Shown in pieces: positions 15,225 to 21,470 of a stretch of DNA of 22,414 bases. The notes beneath the pieces were generated by a model, which saw nothing but the letters and a program-made list of their open reading frames with translations, did not search any database and was not told the origin of the DNA. This DNA comes from Xanthobacteraceae bacterium (lineage in GTDB: Bacteria > Pseudomonadota > Alphaproteobacteria > Rhizobiales > Xanthobacteraceae). The first letter of the stretch is position 1, and each line of letters starts with the position of its first letter. The stretch covers positions 1 to 22,414 of the forward strand of contig JAIESC010000294.1 of assembly GCA_019746355.1 (NCBI GenBank), written 5' to 3'. The position numbers and the translations under genes are program-made.

Positions 15225-16147
15225 TGGCCGAGCATGCGACCGGCACCGGAGCGGACACTCGCTGTGGCTTCATCGCGCTGATCGGCGCGCCCAACGCCGG
15301 CAAGTCGACGCTGACCAACGCGCTGGTCGGCAGCAAGGTCGCCATCGTCACGCCGAAGGTGCAGACCACGCGCACGCTCGTTCGCGGCATCGCGATGGAA
15401 GGGCCGGCCCAGCTCATATTCATCGATACGCCGGGGATCTTCGCGCCGCGGCGCAGGCTCGATCGCGCGATGGTGACAACCGCCTGGACCGGCGCTCACG
15501 ACGCCGACGTGGTCGCGGTGCTGATCGACGCAAAGGCAGGCATCAACGACGAGGCCGAAGCGATCCTGAAAAAGCTCGACGAGGTGCGGCAGCCGAAGCT
15601 TCTGATCCTCAACAAGGTCGACATTGTCGAAAAGGAAAAGCTCCTGGCGCTGGCGCAGGCCGCCAACGAGCGCGGCAGGTTCGATGCGACCTTCATGATT
15701 TCGGCGCTGTCCGGAAGCGGTGTCGCCGACGTGCGGAAATGGCTCGCCGACCACGTGCCGGCCGGTCCGTGGCATTATCCCGAGGATGAAGTGTCCGATG
15801 CGCCGCTGCGCCAGCTTGCGGCGGAGATCACCCGCGAGAAGCTTTACCTGAAGCTGCACCAGGAATTGCCGTACCAGTCGACGGTCGAGACCGAGACCTG
15901 GACCGAACGCAAGGACGGCTCGGTGCGGATCGAGCAGACGATCTACGTGGAGCGTGAAAGCCAGCGCAAGATCGTGCTCGGCAAGGCGGGCCAGTCGATC
16001 AAGGCGATCGGCGAAGCGTCGCGACGCGAGCTTGCCGAGATCATCGAGAAGCCGGTGCATCTGTTCCTGTTCGTCAAGGTGCGCGAGGGCTGGGGCGACG
16101 ATCCGGAGCGCTACCGGCAGATGGGGCTGGAATTTCCCAAGGAGTAA
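15224..16147 (+). CDS. era: GTPase Era
   Basis: A 307-residue GTPase that binds the 3' end of 16S rRNA during 30S assembly. G1 is GAPNAGKS (21-28), G2 is in QTTR (47-50), G3 is DTPG (68-71) and G4 is NKVD (130-133). The C-terminal KH domain has IVLGKAGQSIKAIG and the closing HLFLFVKVREGW. The ATG shares its A with the rnc stop (TGATG), so translation is probably coupled. A longer upstream reading in this frame (from about 14291) is an artefact that runs through rnc. The next gene starts 7 bases after the stop. Confidence 0.97.
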   Translation: MAEHATGTGADTRCGFIALIGAPNAGKSTLTNALVGSKVAIVTPKVQTTRTLVRGIAMEGPAQLIFIDTPGIFAPRRRLDRAMVTTAWTGAHDADVVAVLIDAKAGINDEAEAILKKLDEVRQPKLLILNKVDIVEKEKLLALAQAANERGRFDATFMISALSGSGVADVRKWLADHVPAGPWHYPEDEVSDAPLRQLAAEITREKLYLKLHQELPYQSTVETETWTERKDGSVRIEQTIYVERESQRKIVLGKAGQSIKAIGEASRRELAEIIEKPVHLFLFVKVREGWGDDPERYRQMGLEFPKE

Positions 16148-16154
16148 ACAGGGC

Positions 16155-17204
16155 ATGGATGCCCGGGCTTTGCTCGCTTCCCTGTTGCTGCTCGCGGGCG
16201 CGGCGGCGGCCGCGCAGGAGCACGATCGACGCGCCCTTCAGACCAACGAGGCGGACATCGCCGAACTGCAGGGCGGCGGCACGCTGGCCGTCAACGATCC
16301 GCTCGCGGTGTTTCTTGCCGTGCTCGGCAGCCTTCCCGAACGCGTGAAGGTGCTGCCGACCGAGAACTACTACTACGTCCGCTTCGCCCACAACGGCGTG
16401 CGCTACGTCGGAAACATCCGGCTTGCGGCCGCGGATCGCGACGACGGCAAGGTGCACTTCTCGTTCAGCGAGGAGCCGACCGACTGGAACGCGGAGCCGG
16501 CTGACCGTCACGGTACGTTCGGGGCCGTCGAGGGCGTGTTGGTCGAGAGGCTCGCGGCGCTCGAGTACCGCGTGTCGGCGCGAGGAAAAAGCGTCGGGTT
16601 TGCGCTCAATGATCTGTCGAAGGTCAAGCCGGCCGCGGGGTATCTGACGGCGGATGAACAGTTTCTCGGACCGGTGTTCGACGAGTCCGGCATCCGCTTT
16701 TTCTTCGTGTTCAACGCCCGGCTGAAGGTGTTTCACTTCCTGCTCGATGAGACCGGGCCCGTTGCCGACGAATTCGTCCCGCACAAGACGTTGAGCCGGA
16801 CGGTCATCGGCAAACGCACCGGCTTTGCGCTCTACCTTTGGGACAGGCGGAAAATCCTGATCGGCGTCAACGAGCGGCAGTCTCGGCTCAACACCGCGCT
16901 GGACGGACCGTTCGACCAGCTTCCGGAAAATTTCATCGACGGCGACAGCTTGCGCGACGCCATGATCGCCGCTGATCCCGGCGTGAAAGGCAAGATCGAC
17001 CGTTTCGGCAACCTCATCGACGGTTCGGCGCGGTTTCTGGTGCATCCCTATATGCTTTATCGCGAGGTCGGCGATCTTGCGGTTTTTCACCGCTGCGCAG
17101 CGTCGCGTGCGGTCAAGGCGTCCGACCGGCCACTGTGCTTTTTGATCCCGGACGACGAGGCGCAGCGCCGCAATCCGCGCCCGCTGGCGCTGAAGAAACG
17201 TTGA
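16155..17204 (+). CDS. Exported protein of unknown function between era and recO
   Basis: A 349-residue protein that I do not recognise. Residues 1-20 (MDARALLASLLLLAGAAAAA) form a Sec signal peptide with cleavage likely before Gln21. The mature part is mixed alpha/beta with many aromatic strands (YYYVRF, GIRFFFVFNARLKVFHFLLDE, ALYLWDRRKILIGVN), suggesting a soluble periplasmic beta-rich fold. Two Cys (HRC and PLCF) lie in the last 40 residues and could form a disulfide. No catalytic motif is evident. The ATG is 7 bases after era, with AAGGAG formed by the era stop region. Its position in the era-recO stretch suggests a conserved cell-envelope protein co-transcribed with housekeeping genes. 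Confidence 0.85.
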   Translation: MDARALLASLLLLAGAAAAAQEHDRRALQTNEADIAELQGGGTLAVNDPLAVFLAVLGSLPERVKVLPTENYYYVRFAHNGVRYVGNIRLAAADRDDGKVHFSFSEEPTDWNAEPADRHGTFGAVEGVLVERLAALEYRVSARGKSVGFALNDLSKVKPAAGYLTADEQFLGPVFDESGIRFFFVFNARLKVFHFLLDETGPVADEFVPHKTLSRTVIGKRTGFALYLWDRRKILIGVNERQSRLNTALDGPFDQLPENFIDGDSLRDAMIAADPGVKGKIDRFGNLIDGSARFLVHPYMLYREVGDLAVFHRCAASRAVKASDRPLCFLIPDDEAQRRNPRPLALKKR

Positions 17205-17240
17205 GGAGCCGCCCGGCAGGGACTAAGACTTAGCCATCCG

Positions 17241-17981
17241 ATGGAATGGACCGACGAAGGCATCGTGCTGGGCACCCGCAAGCATGGCGAGGCCAACGCC
17301 ATTCTTGAGGTGATGACCCACGGTCATGGACGCCATCTCGGGCTGGTGCGCGGCGGAGCAGGTTCCAGGCTTCGCCCGACGCTGCAGCCCGGCAATGTCG
17401 TGCGGGTGGTGTGGCGGGCGCGGCTCGACGAGCACCTGGGGCACTACCAGGTCGAGCCGCTGCACCTCTATGGCGCCTCGCAACTGACCGCCGCGCATGC
17501 GGTTTACGGCATCACGCATCTCGCCGCGCTGTGCCGGCTGCTGCCGGAGCGCGATCCGCACCCGGAGGTGCACGACCGTTTGGCCGCGATGCTCGATCTG
17601 TTCGGCGATCCGCTCGCCTTGGCGGTGGCGATGGTCCGCTTCGAGCTGCAGATGTTGGCCGAGCTCGGCTTCGGCCTCGATCTGGAAAGCTGCGCCGCGA
17701 CAGGGGCCGGCGGTGATCTCGGTTTCGTGTCGCCGAAATCGGGACGTGCAGTGTCGCGGGCGGCGGCTGAGCCCTGGCAGGACCGGCTGTTCCGCCTGCC
17801 GGCGTTTCTGTCGGAGGACGTCACGCCATCGCTCGAAGACCTCGCCAACGGGTTCGCGCTGACCGGCTTCTTTATCGTTCGAAGAGTGCTTGAGCCGCGA
17901 GGACTGGCGTTCGTCGACGCGCGCGACGGCTTCCTGGCAGCCGTGCTTGGCCGACGGCCGCCGGCGCGCATCGCACTTTAG
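17241..17981 (+). CDS. recO: DNA repair protein RecO
   Basis: A 246-residue recombination mediator that loads RecA with RecR during RecF-pathway gap repair. The N-terminal OB-fold starts [19 protein letters not shown] and has the [18 protein letters not shown] segment (parts quoted). The C-terminal part has [14 protein letters not shown] and [14 protein letters not shown], the usual alphaproteobacterial RecO signature. The four-Cys zinc site of some RecO proteins is not present. It starts 36 bases after the exported-protein gene. The next genes are on the opposite strand. Confidence 0.93.
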   Translation: MEWTDEGIVLGTRKHGEANAILEVMTHGHGRHLGLVRGGAGSRLRPTLQPGNVVRVVWRARLDEHLGHYQVEPLHLYGASQLTAAHAVYGITHLAALCRLLPERDPHPEVHDRLAAMLDLFGDPLALAVAMVRFELQMLAELGFGLDLESCAATGAGGDLGFVSPKSGRAVSRAAAEPWQDRLFRLPAFLSEDVTPSLEDLANGFALTGFFIVRRVLEPRGLAFVDARDGFLAAVLGRRPPARIAL

Positions 17982-17998
17982 GGACCGTTCCCGCGCCG
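17962..17998. terminator. Possible bidirectional hairpin between recO and the 71-residue secreted-protein gene
   Basis: CGGCGCG (17962-17968) and CGCGCCG (17992-17998) are inverted repeats overlapping the recO end. An inner GGGA/TCCC stem competes with the outer one. There is no T tract, so this is weak. Confidence 0.3.
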
Positions 17999-18012
17999 TC
18001 TGAGGCGTTCGC

Positions 18013-18228
18013 CTAGCGGCGGCTGCCGGTGTTCCAGCAGAACAGCCGGCCACAGGCCTCGCGGATGCAATTGGCCGGCACCTGATCGGCGGCCCGCGAA
18101 ACCGGCGCGGAGCCAGCCGAGGAATACGACGCGTTGGCCGCGCCCTTCACCGAGCCGGCCTGGCTGGCCGAAATGTGCAAAAGGGAGAAGACGGCAGCGA
18201 GGCATGCCGCCATAGACAGATGACGCAC
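18013..18228 (-). CDS. Small exported Cys-containing protein (71 residues)
   Basis: An unrecognised short protein. The GTG at 18228 is chosen because GGAG lies 8 bases upstream and the signal peptide then begins normally; an ATG 12 codons earlier has a poor context. Residues 1-24 are a Sec signal peptide (RHLSMAACLAAVFSLL, cleavage after SQA). The mature part is Ser/Ala-rich, then has three evenly spaced Cys, CIREACGRLFCW (Cys54, 59 and 64), and ends in GSRR. An odd number of mature Cys suggests a disulfide plus a free thiol or a dimer. It is first of three small exported proteins on this strand. Confidence 0.7.
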   Translation of the reverse strand: MRHLSMAACLAAVFSLLHISASQAGSVKGAANASYSSAGSAPVSRAADQVPANCIREACGRLFCWNTGSRR

Positions 18229-18310
18229 GTTATGCACTCCACCACCTTGGGGGCCTCGGCCCAAGGCTCATTCGAAGCGCCGCATTAACCATAATTTGCC
18301 CGATCCCGGG

Positions 18311-18368
18311 GGTACCCGCAAGGCACATCGGCGGCAGATTTGATGTTTGGGGAATGTGCCGCCGTACC
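18311..18368 (-). terminator. Hairpin downstream of the 81-residue secreted-protein gene
   Basis: CGGCGGCA (18329-18336) and TGCCGCCG (18357-18364) are an exact 8-bp inverted repeat with a 20-base loop. GGTAC (18311-18315) and GTACC (18364-18368) flank it as a second pair. It starts 21 bases after the stop of the minus-strand gene at 18389. There is no T tract, so it may be a structural RNA element or a rho-dependent end. Confidence 0.4.
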
Positions 18369-18388
18369 AATAACTTATCGCGACAATC

Positions 18389-18634
18389 TCAGTAACGACG
18401 CCAACGGCGCCACGGCCGCCAGGAGTAGCCGCCGGGCCGCCACCAGCAGACCCGCCGGCTGCTGTAGTAGCGGTGCCGGCAGACATAGACGACGTCCTCC
18501 AGGACGCTGGTTTCGTCCAGGGCAGCCTGAATTCCGAAAGCGGTGCCGACGGTCATGGCGCCGGCCGGCGTGGCGAGCGCCGCCGCCGTCACGATGGCGG
18601 AAGCGACGGTGAGCGAAAGCAGGATGCGGCGCAT
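18389..18634 (-). CDS. Small exported Arg/Trp-rich protein (81 residues)
   Basis: A short protein with an excellent Shine-Dalgarno (GAGGAGGGT just before the ATG at 18634). Residues 1-26 are a Sec signal peptide (MRRILLSLTVASAIVTAAAL, cleavage after AGA). The mature part has VLEDVVYVCRHRYYSSRRVCWW with Cys52 and Cys63 ten residues apart, then a tail of Trp, Arg, Gly and Tyr ending in WRRWRRY. From memory, similar short VCRHRY...CWW proteins are common in Bradyrhizobium relatives and are annotated as hypothetical. The strongly cationic, aromatic tail resembles membrane- or cell-wall-binding peptides, but no function is established. Confidence 0.78.
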   Translation of the reverse strand: MRRILLSLTVASAIVTAAALATPAGAMTVGTAFGIQAALDETSVLEDVVYVCRHRYYSSRRVCWWRPGGYSWRPWRRWRRY

Positions 18635-18758
18635 GGTGACCCTCCTCAGGTTGTCGTGGCGTGATCCGGTCTCGAAGTCGTTTGCAGGGCCCCGTGTACT
18701 CCAAGTCCGTCCCGGCTCGGCACATTCAGGTAGCCGATTCGATCTGCCTGCGACGCCG

Positions 18759-18791
18759 AAAAAAATCAGCCGGCCGCGAGCGCGGCCGGCT
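18759..18791 (-). terminator. Rho-independent terminator of the His-rich protein gene
   Basis: On the minus strand AGCCGGCCGC pairs with GCGGCCGGCT (plus coordinates 18782-18791 and 18768-18777) across a 4-base loop, followed within three bases by a run of seven T (18765-18759). This is the cleanest intrinsic terminator in the window, 27 bases after the stop at 18818. Confidence 0.9.
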
Positions 18792-18817
18792 GGGCAAACC
18801 TCGAAAACTAAGACCGC

Positions 18818-19144
18818 CTACCACCTCCAACAGCCGTGGCGACGGCTGTTCCAGTGGTTGTGGCAAACTCCCCAGTGGCGGTGGCCGCTGTGATGACGAT
18901 GGCCGTGACCACGCCCATGACCGCGTCCATGACCGCGCCCATGACCACGCCCATGACCACGCCCATGACCGCGCCCATGACCGCCCCCATGATGATGTTG
19001 CGCCCGGGCTTCGGAGGCCGTGGACGTGAGGAACAGGCCGGACACAGTCAGTGTGCCGGCGGCGTAGACCGCGAGAAGCGCTCCAGCCGCCAACACGCGC
19101 GCCAAGTACTTCCGCACAATGCCGCCAGAGTTGTTGGTCGCCAT
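18818..19144 (-). CDS. Exported His/Gly-rich repeat protein (108 residues)
   Basis: The ATG at 19144 has GGAGGTAA 6 bases upstream, which decides the start against an in-frame ATG 40 codons earlier. Residues 1-48 are a long signal peptide or anchor (LARVLAAGALLAVYAAGTL, then cleavage probably after EARA). The mature part starts QHHHGGG, has six GHGR repeats (55-78), then GHGHRHH, and ends with GVCHNHWNSRRHGCWRW, with Cys94 and Cys105 ten residues apart. About one third of the mature residues are His, so periplasmic binding of Ni, Zn or Cu is plausible but unproven. It has its own strong terminator and a UUCG hairpin in the leader. Confidence 0.8.
   Translation of the reverse strand: MATNNSGGIVRKYLARVLAAGALLAVYAAGTLTVSGLFLTSTASEARAQHHHGGGHGRGHGRGHGRGHGRGHGRGHGRGHGHRHHSGHRHWGVCHNHWNSRRHGCWRW
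18904..18987. repeat. 12-bp tandem repeat array inside the His-rich gene
   Basis: Seven direct copies of a 12-base unit (plus strand CATGACCRCGCC, first copy starting CGTG) with mostly R transitions between copies. The unit length is a multiple of three, so copy changes keep the frame and add or remove one GHGR block each. The array ends at a CATGATGATG stretch that codes for the HHH run. Confidence 0.9.
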
Positions 19145-19525
19145 ATTTGTTACCTCCAAATTCGTTTCGCCGAAGCGAAACTGTTCCAGCAAAGAGCTGT
19201 GCCACACGTGGCGCCCTTTGGCACCTTTTGATTGCTCCTTCTTGAAGCGGCGTATCGAAACCAAGCATGGCGCGGCCGATCAAGCGGCCTCGTTGTCGCA
19301 GTGCGGGACAAATTCGACAGACCGGCGAAATGCTCCGCCATATAGGCGTCACAACTTCGACGTTCCTGTATGCGGACTGCCATGCTTGACCCTTCTTTCC
19401 TGCCGATGCCATCGTTCGATCACGCTTCACGCATCGCCAGATTCCATGAAATTTCACGACCAGGGACAATGCGAAGGATTGCTCGGTCGCTTCCGCCGCC
19501 GTTCATCAGCCGTTCATAAAGTGAG
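19145..19525. other. Intergenic region between the His-rich gene and the carbamoyltransferase gene
   Basis: This 381-bp region is less GC-rich than its surroundings and should hold the divergent promoters of both genes. I see the hairpin at 19164-19181 and no convincing gene; a 77-codon minus-strand frame (19150-19383) is open but lacks recognisable protein character. No -35/-10 pair stands out. Confidence 0.55.
19164..19181 (-). promoter_or_regulatory. UUCG-tetraloop hairpin in the leader of the His-rich gene
   Basis: On the minus strand GTTTCGC-TTCG-GCGAAAC is a perfect 7-bp stem closed as C(UUCG)G, an unusually stable RNA tetraloop. It ends about 20 bases before the start codon and 8 bases before the Shine-Dalgarno, so it could protect the mRNA 5' end or shape ribosome access. 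Confidence 0.6.
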
Positions 19526-21346
19526 ATGATGTCCCGAAAGCCCGCCTACATTCTCGGAATCAACGCTTACGACCACGACGTCAGCGCGTGCCTTCTTCGC
19601 AGTGGCGAGATCGCCTTTGCAATTGCCAAGGAGCGGATCACGCGCCTCAAACACGCCAGCGGGTTCTACCAGGAGGTGATCGACTATTGCCTCGACGCCG
19701 AAGGCATCCGGCTCGATGACGTGGATCTGGTGGTTCGCAATTGCTACGTGCTCCCGGTCGACGATCTCGAACGGCGCCTCACCTACATGGAGATGCCGTT
19801 CTATCTGCCCGAGCCCGAGCGCGAGCAGGCCAGGCACAACCCGCTGTTCTGCGCGCAGTCCAACAAGGTGGTGAACATCTCGCACCATCTGGCGCATGCC
19901 TATAGCGGCTTTGCCGCGTGCCCGTTCGACGAAGGCGTGGTGATGGTGGTTGATGGCGTCGGCGGCTATCGCGCCGACGTGATGGAGGAGGTCCCCCCGG
20001 GCAGCAACACCGTGCCGCTCGCGCGCGAGTCCGAGAGCTATTACCGCTTCAGCGGTTCCAGGCTCGAACCGATCAAGAAGGTCTGGCTCGAGCCGGCGCG
20101 GGGATTTCTCAGCGACGAATTCTTCAACATGCCGGGGCTCGGCGCGGTCTACAGCCGCGTCTCGACCTATGTGTTCGGCGACTGGAACAAGTGCGGCGAG
20201 CTGATGGGGCTTGCGCCCTACGGCCGGCCGCATGCGGTCAAGCCGTTTCTCGAACTCGACAACGGCGAGCTGAAGGTGGCGCCGTGGCCCGCGGCGTACG
20301 ATCAGCCGTGGCTCACCGAGACCACCACCGAGCGGAAGTGGGAGGCAAGCCCTTCCATGAAGCATTGGGAGGATCTGGCCTGGCAGATCCAGGACGACAC
20401 CGAGCGCGTGCTGCTCGCGCGCGCCAGGTGGCTGCGCGAAACCACCGGCGCGAAGAACCTCTGCATTGCCGGCGGCGTCGGTCTCAACTGCGTCGCCAAC
20501 GGCGTGCTCGCCCGGGAAGCCGGCTTCGAGAACGTCTGGATCCAGCCGGCCGCGGGCGACGACGGCATTGCCATCGGCTGCGCCTACTTCGGGCATCTCG
20601 CGGTCCAGAAGCAGCCGCGCACGCATGTCATCAAGCACGCTTTTTTCGGCAAGCCGTACCGCGACGAGGAGATCAAGGACGCCGTCAGCAAGCGGATGGT
20701 CCGGCTGGTGAGCAACGCCGTTCCGAGCCCCGACGTCTGCAAGGAGACGGCGAAAATTCTCGCCGATGGCAACATTGTCGGCTGGTTCCAGGGCCGTTCC
20801 GAGTTCGGCCCGCGCGCGCTCGGCAACCGCAGCATTCTGGCCGATCCGCGCACCGCCGAGATGAAGGACATCCTTAACAGCCGGGTGAAGCACCGCCAGC
20901 CGTTCCGGCCGTTCGCGCCGATCGTGCTGAAGGAGCGGGCCGACGAGATTTTTCTCGGGCCGGGCGACTCCCCCTACATGCTGATGGCGAAGCACGTTGC
21001 GCCGGAATGGAAGGATCGGATCCCGGCGATCGTGCATGTGGACGGCACGGCGCGGGTGCAGACGGTCGACGAGGAGGCGAACCCGAGGCTCTACCGGCTG
21101 CTGAAGGAATTTGACGCGCTCACCGGCGTGCCGGTGCTGGTCAACACGTCGTTCAACATCAAGGGCGAGCCGATCGTCGAGACGCCGGAGGATGCCATCA
21201 ATTGTTTCCTCGGCACCGGCATCGACTATCTGATCCTGCACGACACGGTGATGTCGAAGAACGCGGCGCACCGGTTCCTGTCGCCGATCATCGGGGTCTA
21301 TTCCGACGTCAAATACATCGTGCAGAGCGGGATGAACCCGGGCTGA
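19526..21346 (+). CDS. Carbamoyltransferase, NodU/CmcH family
   Basis: A 606-residue protein with the two-part architecture of TobZ/NodU-type O-carbamoyltransferases. The N-terminal Kae1-like domain has ILGINAYDHDVSACLL (9-24), the metal-binding SHHLAHAYSGF (His120/121 and His124), VVDGVGG with Asp143, GGVGLNCVANG and PAAGDDGIAIG with Asp345/346. The C-terminal YrdC-like domain has WFQGRSEFGPRALGNRS (about 420-438), RVKHRQPFRPFAP and VLVNTSFNIKGEPIVETPEDA. Such enzymes make carbamoyl-AMP from carbamoyl phosphate and ATP and pass the carbamoyl group to a hydroxyl of a sugar or natural product. No glycosyltransferase, Nod or antibiotic gene is nearby, so the acceptor is unknown. Start at ATG 19526; the second codon is also ATG. 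Confidence 0.93.
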   Translation: MMSRKPAYILGINAYDHDVSACLLRSGEIAFAIAKERITRLKHASGFYQEVIDYCLDAEGIRLDDVDLVVRNCYVLPVDDLERRLTYMEMPFYLPEPEREQARHNPLFCAQSNKVVNISHHLAHAYSGFAACPFDEGVVMVVDGVGGYRADVMEEVPPGSNTVPLARESESYYRFSGSRLEPIKKVWLEPARGFLSDEFFNMPGLGAVYSRVSTYVFGDWNKCGELMGLAPYGRPHAVKPFLELDNGELKVAPWPAAYDQPWLTETTTERKWEASPSMKHWEDLAWQIQDDTERVLLARARWLRETTGAKNLCIAGGVGLNCVANGVLAREAGFENVWIQPAAGDDGIAIGCAYFGHLAVQKQPRTHVIKHAFFGKPYRDEEIKDAVSKRMVRLVSNAVPSPDVCKETAKILADGNIVGWFQGRSEFGPRALGNRSILADPRTAEMKDILNSRVKHRQPFRPFAPIVLKERADEIFLGPGDSPYMLMAKHVAPEWKDRIPAIVHVDGTARVQTVDEEANPRLYRLLKEFDALTGVPVLVNTSFNIKGEPIVETPEDAINCFLGTGIDYLILHDTVMSKNAAHRFLSPIIGVYSDVKYIVQSGMNPG

Positions 21347-21470
21347 CTCCAATCTCTCGGTGGTCGTTCCGGGAATTCGGCGTCCTTCAATCGAACCGGT
21401 TCCAACGGCCTGTTTGAGGGGCTGGAATCTTCGCTTGTCCGGGTGATTCGGACGCAGTACCCAAGCCGCC

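Noticed and set aside
18904..18987. Short regular repeats considered as a CRISPR array
   Set aside because: Units are contiguous 12-mers without spacers and encode protein repeats; no cas genes are present.
18808..18990. Overlapping minus-strand frame coding for MGAV-type hydrophobic repeats
   Set aside because: It is the alternate frame of the 12-bp repeat, which stays open in all frames; it has no signal peptide or Shine-Dalgarno, and the GHGR frame has both.
19150..19383. 77-codon minus-strand frame in the leader of the His-rich gene
   Set aside because: An AAGGG precedes its ATG, but the protein has no hydrophobic core, domain or coding-like codon pattern, and it overlaps the UUCG hairpin and the next Shine-Dalgarno.
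17982..19525. Toxin-antitoxin or contact-dependent system in the small-gene block
   Set aside because: All three small proteins have signal peptides, none resembles a toxin or antitoxin family, and no secretion or immunity partner is seen.
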